Shown: one piece after another, positions 1-8,640 of the stretch
Layout: each line of letters starts with the position of its first letter
Numbering within the stretch: the first letter of the stretch is position 1
Assembly: GCA_021730985.1 (NCBI GenBank)
Contig: JAKFYI010000028.1
Coordinates: 1-60,719, forward strand
Direction of reading: 5' to 3'
Source: Hyphomicrobiales bacterium
GTDB taxonomy: Bacteria; Pseudomonadota; Alphaproteobacteria; Rhizobiales; Xanthobacteraceae
DNA: 60,719 bases
Notes under the pieces: generated by a model
Seen by the model: the letters and a program-made list of their open reading frames with translations, nothing else
Told to the model about the DNA's origin: nothing
Database searches by the model: none
Position numbers and translations under genes: made by a program

Positions 1-11
1 AAACCCCGCCC

Positions 12-932
12 GTGTCATCGATCATTTCCATCGCAGGCCTGTCCAAGACCTACGCCTCCGGCTTCCAGGCGCTCAAGAGCCTCGATCTGGAGATCAAGCG
101 CGGCGAGATTTTCGCCCTGCTTGGGCCGAACGGCGCCGGCAAGACGACGCTGATCAGCATCGTCTGCGGCATCGTCAATCCGTCGTCGGGCAGCGTGACT
201 ATCGACGGCCACGACAGCCTGCGCGACTACCGTGCGGCACGCTCGCAGATCGGCCTGGTGCCGCAGGAGCTGCACACTGACGCGTTCGAAACGGTGACCG
301 CGACGGTGTCGTTCAGCCGCGGGCTGTGGAATAAGCCGAAGGATCCCGCGCTGGTCGAGAAGGTGCTCAAGGACCTCTCGCTGTGGGACAAGAAGGACTC
401 CAAGATCATGACGCTGTCCGGCGGCATGAAGCGGCGGGTGATGATCGCCAAGGCGCTGGCGCATGAGCCGCAAATCCTATTCCTCGATGAGCCGACCGCC
501 GGCGTCGACGTCGAGCTGCGCCAGGACATGTGGCAGGTGGTGCGCGAGCTTCGCGCGTCCGGCGTCACCATCATCCTGACCACGCACTACATCGAGGAGG
601 CCGAGCAGATGGCCGACCGCGTGGGCGTGATGAGCAAGGGCGAGCTGATCCTGGTCGAGGACAAGGCCGCGCTGATGCAAAAGCTCGGCAAGAAAGCGCT
701 CAAGATCCAGTTGCAGAAGAAGCTTGACGCGGTGCCGCCGGAGTACGCGGGCCGGCTCACGCTGTCTGCCGACGGCATGGAGTTGGTCTACGGCTACGAC
801 ACCCGCGCCGAGCGGCCCGGCATCACCGCGTTGCTCGAAGGCCTGATCCAGCAAGGCATCCGCTTTAAGGACATCAACACGGCGCAGAGCTCGCTGGAGG
901 ACATTTTCGTCGATCTGGTGAGGCGGCAATGA
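12..932 (+). CDS. ABC transporter ATP-binding protein (YadG-like)
   Basis: ATPase subunit of an ABC-2 type exporter acting at the inner membrane. The 306-residue protein has a complete nucleotide-binding domain: Walker [10 protein letters not shown] (about 38-46), Q-loop near 85, signature LSGGM (135-139), Walker B ILFLDEP (155-161) and H-loop His192. Length and motif spacing match E. coli YadG. The start is a GTG 11 bases from the window edge, so upstream control is not visible. The stop overlaps the start of the permease gene by four bases (ATGA), indicating translational coupling. Known for the family: multidrug, polysaccharide or antibiotic export. The substrate cannot be told from sequence. 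Confidence 0.93.
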   Translation: MSSIISIAGLSKTYASGFQALKSLDLEIKRGEIFALLGPNGAGKTTLISIVCGIVNPSSGSVTIDGHDSLRDYRAARSQIGLVPQELHTDAFETVTATVSFSRGLWNKPKDPALVEKVLKDLSLWDKKDSKIMTLSGGMKRRVMIAKALAHEPQILFLDEPTAGVDVELRQDMWQVVRELRASGVTIILTTHYIEEAEQMADRVGVMSKGELILVEDKAALMQKLGKKALKIQLQKKLDAVPPEYAGRLTLSADGMELVYGYDTRAERPGITALLEGLIQQGIRFKDINTAQSSLEDIFVDLVRRQ

Positions 933-1690
933 ACTGGCGCGCGGTCTGGGCGATCTACACGTTCGAAATGGCGCGCACCGGGCGCACTATTTTCCAGAGC
1001 ATCGTGTCGCCGGTGCTGTCCACGTCGCTCTATTTCGTCGTGTTCGGCGCGGCGATCGGCTCGCGCATCACCGAGATCGACGGCGTGCCCTACGGCTCGT
1101 TCATCGTCCCCGGCCTGATCATGCTGACGCTGCTGACGCAGAGCGTGATGAACGCCTCGTTCGGCATCTATTTTCCGAAGTTCATCGGCACGATCTACGA
1201 ACTGCTGTCCGCGCCGGTGTCGTATCTGGAGATCGTGCTCGGCTATGTCGGCGCCGCCGCGACCAAGTCAATTATCCTCGGGCTGATCATTCTCGCCACC
1301 GCGGGCTTCTTCGTGCCGCTGCGGATCGCCCATCCGGTCTGGATGCTGGGATTCCTGGTGCTGACTGCTGTCAGCTTCAGCCTGTTCGGCTTCATCATCG
1401 GCATCTGGGCCGACGGCTTCGAGAAGCTTCAGCTCATTCCGCTGCTGGTGCTGACCCCGCTCACCTTCCTCGGCGGCTCGTTCTATTCGATCAGCGTGCT
1501 GCCGCCGTTCTGGCAGACCGTCAGCCTGTTCAATCCGATCGTCTATCTGGTCAGCGGCTTCCGCTGGAGCTTCTACGAGGTGGCGGATGTCGATGTCTCG
1601 ATAAGCCTCGCCATGACGGCAGTCTTCCTGGCCGCCTGTCTCGTCACCGTGTGGTGGATTTTCAAGACCGGCTACAAGGTCAAGAACTAG
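929..1690 (+). CDS. ABC-2 type transporter permease (YadH-like)
   Basis: Membrane subunit (253 residues) paired with the ATPase encoded just before it, with a four-base overlap. About six hydrophobic segments are visible, starting near residues 20-45 and ending in a C-terminal helix rich in Val, Trp and Ile, followed by a basic tail. The ABC-2 family hallmark is seen near residue 180: a [14 protein letters not shown] segment followed by a proline-rich turn and [13 protein letters not shown]. Size matches E. coli YadH (about 256). Together the two genes should form a homodimeric ATPase plus dimeric permease exporter. Substrate unknown. Confidence 0.92.
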   Translation: MNWRAVWAIYTFEMARTGRTIFQSIVSPVLSTSLYFVVFGAAIGSRITEIDGVPYGSFIVPGLIMLTLLTQSVMNASFGIYFPKFIGTIYELLSAPVSYLEIVLGYVGAAATKSIILGLIILATAGFFVPLRIAHPVWMLGFLVLTAVSFSLFGFIIGIWADGFEKLQLIPLLVLTPLTFLGGSFYSISVLPPFWQTVSLFNPIVYLVSGFRWSFYEVADVDVSISLAMTAVFLAACLVTVWWIFKTGYKVKN

Positions 1691-1754
1691 TTTCGACGGG
1701 CACCCCGGCGCCAGGGCCCTTGCGCCGCAAACGCAATCCACTGCAAACAGGCGC

Positions 1755-2516
1755 ATGGATTTCCTCGGCACGCCCGGCATGGACGCGCTCACCTTTTTCG
1801 CCATGACCGTGGCGTCGCTGGTGACCGCGTTTCTCGGCGTGTTCACCGGCGCGGCCGGCGGCGTCGCGCTGCTCGGCGTGATGGCGATCGCGATGCCGCC
1901 GGCCGTGCTGCTGCCCGTCCATACCGTTGTGATGCTGGGCTCCGGCATCACCCGCACCATGATCATGTGGCGTGACGTGATCCGCGGCACGGTGCTGCCG
2001 TTTATCGCGGGCGCCGTGATCGGCGCGGTGGCGGGCGCCAACGTGTTCGTGGCGCTGCCGCAGTCGATCCTGCTGCTGATCCTCGGCGTCTTCATGCTGA
2101 TCGTCACCTGGATGCCGAAGCTCGGGCGGATCGGCGGCGAGCGCGGGCGGTTCGCGGTGCTGGGCTTTGCCGCCACATTCCTCGGCGTATTTGTCAGCGC
2201 GACCGGGTCGCTGCTGGCGCCGTTCCTCGCCAGCCATACGCCCAACCGCTACAAGATGGTCGCCACCATGGGCGCGCTGATGAGCGTCACCCATATCGCC
2301 AAGCTCGCGGCGTTCGGCTTCATCGGCTTCGCGATCGGCAAGTATCTGCCGCTGATGGTGGCGATGATCGCGGCCGGCGCGGTCGGCAACTGGCTGGGCG
2401 AGGTGGCGCTGCACAAGACCTCGGAGCAGCGGTTCCGCCTGGTGCTGCAGATCATCCTGACCCTGCTGGCGTTGCGCTTGATCTGGAGCGCGGGCGTCGA
2501 GGCCGGCTGGTACTGA
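1755..2516 (+). CDS. Sulfite exporter TauE/SafE family membrane protein
   Basis: Integral membrane protein of 253 residues with the two-repeat architecture of the TauE/SafE (DUF81) family. Hydrophobic Gly/Ala-rich helices occupy almost the whole length; the N-terminal repeat carries FTGAAGG and the C-terminal repeat FVSATGSLLAPFL, both typical of the family. Members move sulfite, sulfoacetate or other organic anions across the inner membrane. No sulfur-metabolism gene lies nearby, so the substrate is open. The ATG at 1755 follows a weak purine stretch. It sits 64 bases after the ABC permease and may be an independent unit. Confidence 0.85.
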   Translation: MDFLGTPGMDALTFFAMTVASLVTAFLGVFTGAAGGVALLGVMAIAMPPAVLLPVHTVVMLGSGITRTMIMWRDVIRGTVLPFIAGAVIGAVAGANVFVALPQSILLLILGVFMLIVTWMPKLGRIGGERGRFAVLGFAATFLGVFVSATGSLLAPFLASHTPNRYKMVATMGALMSVTHIAKLAAFGFIGFAIGKYLPLMVAMIAAGAVGNWLGEVALHKTSEQRFRLVLQIILTLLALRLIWSAGVEAGWY

Positions 2517-2623
2517 CGCTGCCGCGATTGTGCGGCGAGTTGTCTCTGTTGCAGCCAGCGCGCGAACTTCCTAGCATGACCGGCAAGGGCCGCAATCAGG
2601 ACCGGAATTCCGAGGAGGACAAC

Positions 2624-3643
2624 GTGACCAGGTCGAATGACACCAAGGCTGCGCCATCGCGCCGCCGCATCATCAAGGCGGGCGGCGCTCTCGCGCTCGG
2701 TCTCGCGGCTCCGGCATTTCTCAAGATCGGTTCGGCGCTTGCGGCCTATCCGGAGCGGCCGATCAAGATCGTGGTCGCCAACACGCCGGGCGGCCCGTCC
2801 GACATCATCGCGCGAATTCTCGCTGCGGAATGGCAGCAGGCGATGGGCGGCTCGGCGTTCGTGGAGAATCGCGGCGGCGGCGGCGGCAACATCGGTTACG
2901 GCTTCGCGGCGCGTGCCGAGCCGGACGGCTACACCATCCTGCTCACCACCAGCGCCTATGTGGTGAACCCGAGCCTCTACAACACGATTCCGTACGATCC
3001 GTTCAAGGATTTCGTGCCGGTCTGCGAGCCGGCCGTGTCGCCGCATGTGTTCGTGGTGAAGGCGGATTCGCCGGCCAAGACCATGAAGGAATTCGTCGCG
3101 CTGGTGAAAAAGGATCCGGACAAGTTCAACGTCTCGACGCCGCCGATCGGAACCACGCCGCAACTGCAGGCCGAGGTGCTGAAGCTGCGCGAGGGCATCG
3201 ACAAGATGGCGACCGTGGTGTTCCAGGGCGGCGGCGACGCCGTGAAGGCCATCCTCGGCGGCACCGTCCAGCTTTCGTCGGGCACCGTCCCGCCCGCGCT
3301 GCCCCATGTGAAGGCCGGCACATTGCGCGCGCTGGCGCAGACCGGCGCAAAGCGCTGGGTCGGACTGCCGGACACGCCCACCATGGCGGAGGCCGGCTTC
3401 AAGGACTTCGTATTCGACACCTACTGCGCGCTGGTCGCGCCGGCAAAGACGCCGCCAGAGGCGGTGGCCAAGCTCGAGAAGGTCACGCTCGACATTCTGG
3501 CGCGGCCGGAAATGCAGAAGCGGTTGATCGAGGCGGGCTTCGACGTCACCGCATTGACCGGCAAGGGCCATGCCGCGCGTATCGCCAGGGAAATCCCGAT
3601 GTTCAAGCAAGTCATCGAGCAGGCGAAGATCGCGAAACTCTAA
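2624..3643 (+). CDS. Bug/TctC-family periplasmic solute receptor, Tat-type signal (Bug-A)
   Basis: Extracytoplasmic solute receptor of the Bug (TctC) family, 339 residues. The GTG at 2624 is chosen because a strong GAGGAGG lies 6 bases upstream; longer in-frame starts have none. The N-terminus has a twin-arginine motif (SRRRIIK, residues 12-18) before a hydrophobic stretch ending near residue 40, suggesting export after folding. The family ligand loop GGPSD (Asp60) and AR are intact, followed by ENRGGGGGN. Family members bind carboxylates, amino acids or aromatic acids for TTT carriers. No TctA/TctB gene is nearby. A terminator follows at 3661. Confidence 0.9.
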   Translation: MTRSNDTKAAPSRRRIIKAGGALALGLAAPAFLKIGSALAAYPERPIKIVVANTPGGPSDIIARILAAEWQQAMGGSAFVENRGGGGGNIGYGFAARAEPDGYTILLTTSAYVVNPSLYNTIPYDPFKDFVPVCEPAVSPHVFVVKADSPAKTMKEFVALVKKDPDKFNVSTPPIGTTPQLQAEVLKLREGIDKMATVVFQGGGDAVKAILGGTVQLSSGTVPPALPHVKAGTLRALAQTGAKRWVGLPDTPTMAEAGFKDFVFDTYCALVAPAKTPPEAVAKLEKVTLDILARPEMQKRLIEAGFDVTALTGKGHAARIAREIPMFKQVIEQAKIAKL

Positions 3644-3660
3644 CGCGCAACCCGGTTAAC

Positions 3661-3704
3661 GCGGCCCGCGGCGGCATTGCCATCGCGGGCCGCTTTGTTT
3701 TTGT
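3661..3704 (+). terminator. Rho-independent terminator after Bug-A
   Basis: Perfect 10-bp GC stem (GCGGCCCGCG at 3661-3670 with CGCGGGCCGC at 3684-3693), 13-base loop, then the T-rich run TTTGTTTTTG. It lies 17 bases after the Bug-A stop and separates that gene from the cell-wall hydrolase gene. Confidence 0.85.
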
Positions 3705-3855
3705 GCGTGCGCATCGCAAACGGCATGAACAAGCGTGGTTAAGTTTACGTTTGCGGCTTTACGTTAATTCGCGAAACCAATCGCTGCGCCGCGGTTCGCC
3801 GCTAAGACTCACCCTGAGAAAACCAAGGCCTGATCGGCAATCTCAGGGGGCTGAC

Positions 3856-5037
3856 GTGCACACGGATTACATCGGCGGCGAAGAGCGTCCTCGCGTCATC
3901 GCGCGCAAGCTCATCTACTGGGTCGCGGCGATCACATGCACCGGTGGCGCGGTCGATGCGTCCGGCGTGCTGGACGTGGTGCGCGCCCGCGCCATGACGG
4001 CAACTGCGGCGATCTCGCGCCCTGCCGTTGCGCCGAAGCCGCTCGTTCGCAAAGAGGTGTTGCAGGCGCAGGCCACGCTGCTCGCCACTGAAGAACCGGT
4101 GGTGACCGACGCGCCGCCGGCCGATCTGGCGCCGGTCAGGACGATGCCGCTGCAGCCGCTGCCTGCGATGCCGGCGCAGCCGATGCCCGATCCGCTGCCG
4201 GTTGCCGAGGCGCCGCAAGCCGCGCCCGTTGCGCCGCAGCCCGGCACCTTCAAGCTCGCCAACGCCGATCCGCGTTTCGAGGCGGCGCTCACGGCGCTGG
4301 CGATGAAGCCGCCGGTCGAAGCCGGCGTCGGCGTTGTTGCGCCCGCCGGTGAAGAAGAAATTCCGTCCGCTCCATTCGAGGGCCGCAAGAAGCCGGTTGC
4401 TCCGCAGCCCGCGCCTTCCGTCGCGCCTGCAGTTAGCGTGCCGCCGGCCGTATTGCCGGTGCAACTCCCAGCCTTAGCCGAAGTGCCGATGCCGCGTCCG
4501 CGTCCGCCGCTGACACCGGCGCAGGAGCTTGGCCTTGAAGGCAAGGAGCGCGTGAAGGCTGAGCATTGTCTTGCCCAGGCGATCTATTTCGAAGCCCGCA
4601 ACGAGCCGGTGCGCGGCCAGATCGCGGTCGCCCAGGTGGTGCTCAACCGCGTGTTCTCGCCGTATTATCCGGAGACCGTGTGCGGCGTCGTGTTCCAGAA
4701 CGCGCACCGTCACCTGAGCTGCCAGTTCACCTTCGCCTGCGACGGCATTCCGGAGCGGGTCACCGAGCGCGGCCCTTGGAGCCGCGCGCAGAAGATCGCC
4801 AAGCAGGCGCTCGACGCTCAGGTCTGGCTGACCGACGTCGCCAAATCGACGCACTACCACGCCACCTACGTGCGGCCGAACTGGATCCGCGAGATGAAGG
4901 TGATGGTCAAGCACGGCCAGCACATCTTCTATCGCCCGCACCGCTGGGGTGACGGCAAGGATGAAGCGGGCTGGGGCGTCGCCGCGCTGCAGCCGCAGGC
5001 CTCGAAGCCAAAGCTCGCCTCCGCCAGGCACAACTAG
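3856..5037 (+). CDS. SleB-like cell wall hydrolase (Hydrolase_2 family)
   Basis: Predicted peptidoglycan hydrolase, about 393 residues. The C-terminal part (roughly 230-365) is a Hydrolase_2/SleB domain with the AIYFEARNEP core carrying the proposed catalytic Glu, then the VAQVVLNRV and SCQFTFACDG segments. Residues 17-40 form one hydrophobic segment, either an anchor or a signal; 70-220 is a long Ala/Pro-rich linker of the kind that spans the periplasm. The GTG at 3856 is preferred because CAGGGGG lies 5-11 bases upstream. The frame stays open a further kilobase upstream, but that part is only the shadow of Bug-A. The 212-base leader holds a terminator and TTAA-rich DNA. Confidence 0.85.
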   Translation: MHTDYIGGEERPRVIARKLIYWVAAITCTGGAVDASGVLDVVRARAMTATAAISRPAVAPKPLVRKEVLQAQATLLATEEPVVTDAPPADLAPVRTMPLQPLPAMPAQPMPDPLPVAEAPQAAPVAPQPGTFKLANADPRFEAALTALAMKPPVEAGVGVVAPAGEEEIPSAPFEGRKKPVAPQPAPSVAPAVSVPPAVLPVQLPALAEVPMPRPRPPLTPAQELGLEGKERVKAEHCLAQAIYFEARNEPVRGQIAVAQVVLNRVFSPYYPETVCGVVFQNAHRHLSCQFTFACDGIPERVTERGPWSRAQKIAKQALDAQVWLTDVAKSTHYHATYVRPNWIREMKVMVKHGQHIFYRPHRWGDGKDEAGWGVAALQPQASKPKLASARHN

Positions 5038-5096
5038 CCAATTCCACGTCCCGGTGTGAAACTGCGCCCGACAGTGCAGTGAACATCGGGGCGGAA

Positions 5097-6437
5097 ATGC
5101 CAGACCATCAGAACGTCAGCGAGACGCTTGCGCGCTTCGCGGTCGAGACGCCGGCCGGACGCATCCCGGACAAGGTGCGCCACGAGGCCAAGCGCGCGCT
5201 GCTCAACATTCTGGCCACCGGCATCCGCGGTGGCATCGATCCGACCTACGAGACATTGCTGCGCTCGCTGCCGGCGGTGGGGCAGGGCAAGGCCACGATT
5301 GTCGGCCGCTCCGAGCGAGCCGACGCGCTCAACGCGACATTTTTGAATGCCGCCGGCGCCAACATCGACGACTTCTGCGACACCCATTTGCCGACGGTGA
5401 TCCATCCGACCGCGCCGATCATGCCGCCGCTCTACGCGCTGTCCGAACTGCAGCGGGTGCGCGGCGCCGATCTGCTCGACGCCTTCGCCATCGGCGTCGA
5501 GGTGGCGTGCCGGATCGGCAACTCGATCTCGCCGTCGCATTACCGGACGCGGGGCTGGCACATCACCGCGAGCTGCGGCGTGTTCGGCGCCGCCGCCGCC
5601 GCCGGACGCCTGCTCGGCCTCGACGCCAGGCAAATGGTGTGGGCGCTGGGCAGCGCCGCCGCGCAATCGTCGGGTCTGGTGGAGATGCTGGGTCAGCCGA
5701 CCAAGAGCATCGGCGTCGGCAACGCCGCGCGCAACGGACTGTGGTCGGCGCAGCTTGCGCAGCGCGGCTTCGCCGGGCCGCCGCGTCCGCTGGAAGGCCG
5801 GTTCGGCTTTTTCAATGCGATGGGCGAAGCACCGAAATGGCCGGCGCTGCTCGACGGTCTCGGCGAGACCTGGGAGCTCTCCATCAACGCCTACAAGCCG
5901 TATCCCGGCGGCGTGGTGATCCATCCGGTGATCGACGCCGTGCTCGAACTGCGCGCCAAGGGCGCATTCAAGACCGGGGACATCGTCCGCATCGCCGTTC
6001 ACGGCCACCCGCTGCTCAGCGAGCGCGCCGACCGGCCCAACGTCACCACCGGACGCGAGGCGCAGGTCAGCGTGCAGCACAGCGTTGCAGCGGCACAGAT
6101 TTACGGCGACGCCGGTCTCGACCAGTACACCGACCAATGCGTCAACGAACCGGCGGTGCTGGCGTTGCGGAGCAAGGTCGAGGTGACGCAGGATTCCAAC
6201 ATCGCAGTCGAGGCGGCGATGGTCGAACTCTGGACCAAGGATGGCCAGCATCACCGCGCGTCGGTCGTGGCCGCACGCGGCAGCGCCGGACGGCCGCTCA
6301 CCGACCGCGAATTGGAGCAAAAGTTTGAGCGTCTTGCCGGGCCGCTCGTGAAGGACGGCCGCAAGTTGATCGACGCGGTTTGGGCGTTCGACAAGGCTGA
6401 GGATGCGTCGAATATCCTGGCGATGACGGTGCCGTAG
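5097..6437 (+). CDS. MmgE/PrpD family protein
   Basis: Cytosolic protein of about 446 residues in the MmgE/PrpD family, which includes 2-methylcitrate dehydratase and cis-aconitate decarboxylase. Visible family features are the all-alpha N-terminal half with NAAGANIDDFCDTH near residue 85, the GIEVACRIG segment, the RGWHITA motif and the alpha/beta half beginning around KPYPGGVVIH. I place the start at ATG 5097, with GGGGCGGA just upstream; a GTG at 5079 would add six residues. No methylcitrate-cycle gene is adjacent, so the substrate is uncertain. Rhizobial genomes often have such paralogs near Bug receptor genes, as with Bug-A here. Confidence 0.88.
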   Translation: MPDHQNVSETLARFAVETPAGRIPDKVRHEAKRALLNILATGIRGGIDPTYETLLRSLPAVGQGKATIVGRSERADALNATFLNAAGANIDDFCDTHLPTVIHPTAPIMPPLYALSELQRVRGADLLDAFAIGVEVACRIGNSISPSHYRTRGWHITASCGVFGAAAAAGRLLGLDARQMVWALGSAAAQSSGLVEMLGQPTKSIGVGNAARNGLWSAQLAQRGFAGPPRPLEGRFGFFNAMGEAPKWPALLDGLGETWELSINAYKPYPGGVVIHPVIDAVLELRAKGAFKTGDIVRIAVHGHPLLSERADRPNVTTGREAQVSVQHSVAAAQIYGDAGLDQYTDQCVNEPAVLALRSKVEVTQDSNIAVEAAMVELWTKDGQHHRASVVAARGSAGRPLTDRELEQKFERLAGPLVKDGRKLIDAVWAFDKAEDASNILAMTVP

Positions 6438-6440
6438 TTA

Positions 6441-6558
6441 CCTCTCCCCGCTTGCGGGGAGAGGTCGCGAGCAAAGCGAGCGGGTGAGGGGGGCTCCCGA
6501 TGGGTCGCGCTCTTGAACATTGCCCCTCACCCCACCCTCTCCCCGCATGCGGGGAGAG
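6441..6558. repeat. Nested palindromic intergenic repeat
   Basis: Two near-identical GC palindromes, CTCTCCCCGCTTGCGGGGAGAG (within 6441-6464) and its CATG-centred twin at 6537-6558, flank a second inverted pair (GGGTGAGGGG near 6482, CCCCTCACCC near 6523). The whole can fold as one long cruciform between two convergent genes. This is a dispersed extragenic palindrome of the type common in Rhizobiales. It may also end transcription from both sides. Confidence 0.8.
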
Positions 6559-6571
6559 AGAGTGAGAGATC

Positions 6572-6868
6572 CTAATCCTCCTCCGACACCAGCCGCTTGG
6601 CGCTCCAGCCTTTCAACACGCCGTTCATCTCCTCAAGGACAAAGAACCGCGCGCTGTCGCGGTCATAGCCTTCGTCAAGCCGGGCGTCGTAGTCGGTGAA
6701 GGTGTGGCGCACGTAGGCGACCAGGGAGAGCCATGCGGCGGCCTCGGGCGAGGCGGCGCGCAATCCGCCGCTGTCCAGCGCGTGGTCGATCACCGCGCCG
6801 AACTCGTGCGACGGAATGCCGGGCACCAGGCGGCGCAACGCGGTTTCGATTTCGGAACGGCGATGCAT
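6572..6868 (-). CDS. DUF2293 domain protein
   Basis: Small cytosolic protein of 98 residues that is essentially one DUF2293 domain. The family pattern is clear: an N-terminal basic start (RRSEIE), LVPGIP, then VIDHAL, WLSLVAYVRH, TDYD, and GYDRDSARF ending in a conserved Asn. The function of DUF2293 is unknown. The high charge and conserved His, Arg and Asp residues could suit nucleic-acid or metal binding, but this is only inference. The gene runs convergent to the MmgE gene, with the palindromic repeat between them. Confidence 0.82.
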   Translation of the reverse strand: MHRRSEIETALRRLVPGIPSHEFGAVIDHALDSGGLRAASPEAAAWLSLVAYVRHTFTDYDARLDEGYDRDSARFFVLEEMNGVLKGWSAKRLVSEED

Positions 6869-6894
6869 GAGCCGAATGAAGCGCGCGGCGGCAC

Positions 6895-6928
6895 AAATGA
6901 AAAGGCCCTCCGGTTTCCCGGAGGGCCT
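6895..6928 (-). terminator. Rho-independent terminator of the BA14K gene
   Basis: Read on the minus strand: an 11-bp perfect stem AGGCCCTCCGG / CCGGAGGGCCT (6903-6913 with 6918-6928), a 4-base loop, then TTTTCATTTG. It lies 20 bases beyond the stop of the BA14K-family gene. Confidence 0.85.
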
Positions 6929-6948
6929 GAACGTTCGGTGTCGTCAGC

Positions 6949-7473
6949 CTACGGGCAGGGATGCCGCTGGCCGTCGTAGCCGAGATAGGTGCCGCTCGAC
7001 GGATCGTAGGACTTGAACCGCTGCATGCAGTAGGAAACGGCATTGCCGCCGCCTGCGCCCGGTGCGCGGTAGTAGGCCGGTGCATCATCCTCGTACACGG
7101 TCGGTCCCGGCGCGTAGTAATACGGTGCCGCGAACGCGCCGCCGATCACCGCGCCGGTCGCGAGACCAAGGCCGAGGCCAATGCCCGGGCCGTAGTAGCG
7201 GCCGCGATAACCGTAGCCGCCGCGATAGCCGTAGCCGCCGCGATAACCACCGCGGTAGCCGCCGTATCCGCCGCGATAGCCACCATAACCGCCACGGAAA
7301 CCACCGCCGCCGCGGCCGCGAAACTGCACGTCAGTCACCAGGTCGTTTGCGCCGCTGATGCCGATCGCGGTCTGCGGGCGGGCAAGCTGCGCCGCGGCAG
7401 GGAGCGTAGCAGCGACAGTCATTGCCGTGCCGAAAGCGGCGGCCAGCAAACTGCCGGTCATCAGAGTCTTCAT
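6949..7473 (-). CDS. BA14K family protein, Gly/Tyr-rich secreted protein
   Basis: Exported protein of 174 residues. Residues 1-29 are a signal peptide ending PAAAQ. A Gly-Tyr-Arg repeat block (GGYRGGYG units, about residues 55-100) is followed by a Gly-rich hydrophobic stretch. The C-terminal 30 residues carry the BA14K signature: CMQRFKSYDP, a GTYLGYDG turn and a terminal CP. BA14K proteins were described in Brucella as immunoreactive and lectin-like. The internal ATG at 7473 is preferred over 7521 because GTGAGGG precedes it and the signal peptide begins there. The repeats are coding, not a CRISPR. Confidence 0.82.
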   Translation of the reverse strand: MKTLMTGSLLAAAFGTAMTVAATLPAAAQLARPQTAIGISGANDLVTDVQFRGRGGGGFRGGYGGYRGGYGGYRGGYRGGYGYRGGYGYRGRYYGPGIGLGLGLATGAVIGGAFAAPYYYAPGPTVYEDDAPAYYRAPGAGGGNAVSYCMQRFKSYDPSSGTYLGYDGQRHPCP

Positions 7474-7682
7474 CGTCGTACCCTCACATGGATCGCCGCG
7501 GATGCGGCGAAGATCGCCCATGTCTCAATGTTGGGTATCGATTATGGTTCCGCCATGACGCGAAATGCGATGCCGCGGCACGCATTTCCGGCCAAGTCGT
7601 CGCGGCGATGAAGGCGCGTTAATCGGAATATGTTCGAATGGCGGCGCGCCGCATGTCGCGCGGCACGCAATCGCACTCACGC

Positions 7683-8156
7683 CTACCAGCGGCGATAACC
7701 GCCGCGCCAGCCGCCGTAGCGGTAGCCGTAGTAGGGACGCGGCCCGTAGTAACCGAACGGTCGGTAGTAGGGATACGGATAGCCGCCGTAGACGACCGGC
7801 GGGCCGACCGCCACATCGATGTCGTCATCCACCGGCACGCCGGCGGCAGGAACGGGACGCGGCGCTGCCCGGCGCGCGGCTGACGGAACGCGGCCGCTCG
7901 TGTCGAGCGCGGTCATGATCGCGTAGCCGCTCTTGCCCTGCCAGTCGATCGCGCACCAGCCGCCGTCGCAGTTGGTCGCGTCGACCAGGCTGCCGGCTGG
8001 AATCTTGCCGAGGATGGCCTGGTCGGTTCCCGGCGCGGTTCGCAGGTTCACGGTGGATTTCACGTAGGCCGGCGCGGCATGGACCGCGGCGGCCGAAAGT
8101 GCGAGCAGAGCCGCGGCGCCGAGCGCGGCCGTCCAGTGGGCGTGAATGGATGTCAT
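7683..8156 (-). CDS. Exported SH3-domain protein
   Basis: Secreted protein of about 157 residues. A signal peptide (1-28, ending VHAA) precedes a bacterial SH3 domain at about 30-85, with VNLRTAPGTD and a WCAIDWQGKSGY motif; such domains often bind cell-wall peptides. The C-terminal half is Pro/Arg-rich, then very Tyr/Gly-rich (YPYPYYRPFGYYG), resembling low-complexity surface proteins. The ATG at 8156 has GGGGAGGAC just upstream and is preferred to the ATG five codons earlier. The gene may form a set of small surface proteins with the BA14K gene. Substrate unknown. Confidence 0.8.
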   Translation of the reverse strand: MTSIHAHWTAALGAAALLALSAAAVHAAPAYVKSTVNLRTAPGTDQAILGKIPAGSLVDATNCDGGWCAIDWQGKSGYAIMTALDTSGRVPSAARRAAPRPVPAAGVPVDDDIDVAVGPPVVYGGYPYPYYRPFGYYGPRPYYGYRYGGWRGGYRRW

Positions 8157-8232
8157 GGTTGTCCTCCCCATCGCGTCGCATCCTTGGGGAAGATTTTAGC
8201 CAGACTGTGGCGGCGTGTCCCGCCGGTTTGCT

Positions 8233-8532
8233 TCAGAAGCCCTGCACCGCGTTGCGCACATGCTCCACCTCGGGCGGCGTGGCGAAGCAATGCCCGACCA
8301 GCTTGCGCCATTCCTGGAAGTCGGCGGAGCCGCGAAAATCCACCGTGTGGTTCTCGATCGTGTCCCACTTCACGAACAGACGGTAGCGGCTGGGCTTCTC
8401 GACGGAGCGGTTCAGGGCGAGCCCCTTGCAACCCTTGGCGCGTTTGAACAGCGGCGCGGCCTTGCTGACGCCGGTTTCGAACTCCTGTTCCATGCCGGGC
8501 TTCACGTCGATCTGTGCGATCTCGAGGATCAT
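8233..8532 (-). CDS. Antibiotic biosynthesis monooxygenase (ABM) domain protein
   Basis: Cytosolic protein of 99 residues with the ferredoxin-like ABM fold: a first strand ILEIAQIDVKPG, a helix with FETGVSKAAPLF, the strand SRYRLFVKWDTIENH and a helix around FQEWRKLV. The EIAQIDVKPG start is typical of ABM proteins, which include quinol monooxygenases and heme-degrading enzymes, but no specific catalytic residue identifies a reaction. The ATG at 8532 is chosen because AAGGGAG lies upstream. It is divergent from the ABC_sub_bind gene at 8641, with a 108-base shared promoter region. Confidence 0.75.
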   Translation of the reverse strand: MILEIAQIDVKPGMEQEFETGVSKAAPLFKRAKGCKGLALNRSVEKPSRYRLFVKWDTIENHTVDFRGSADFQEWRKLVGHCFATPPEVEHVRNAVQGF

Positions 8533-8640
8533 GTGGGCTCCCTTCGGGTAGAACTGCACCCTATAAGAATATCGACCAGCAATCTTCCTCCGGAGCGTCT
8601 ATCGGGCGGGTACGATGAATTTCTGGTCCTGGAGCGCAAC

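Noticed and set aside
2830..3855. Upstream half of the frame containing the SleB-like hydrolase
   Set aside because: It runs through Bug-A in another frame and through a terminator; the real start is the GTG at 3856.
7190..7320. Short regular repeats resembling a CRISPR array
   Set aside because: They are Gly-Tyr-Arg codon repeats inside the BA14K gene, with no spacers of constant length.
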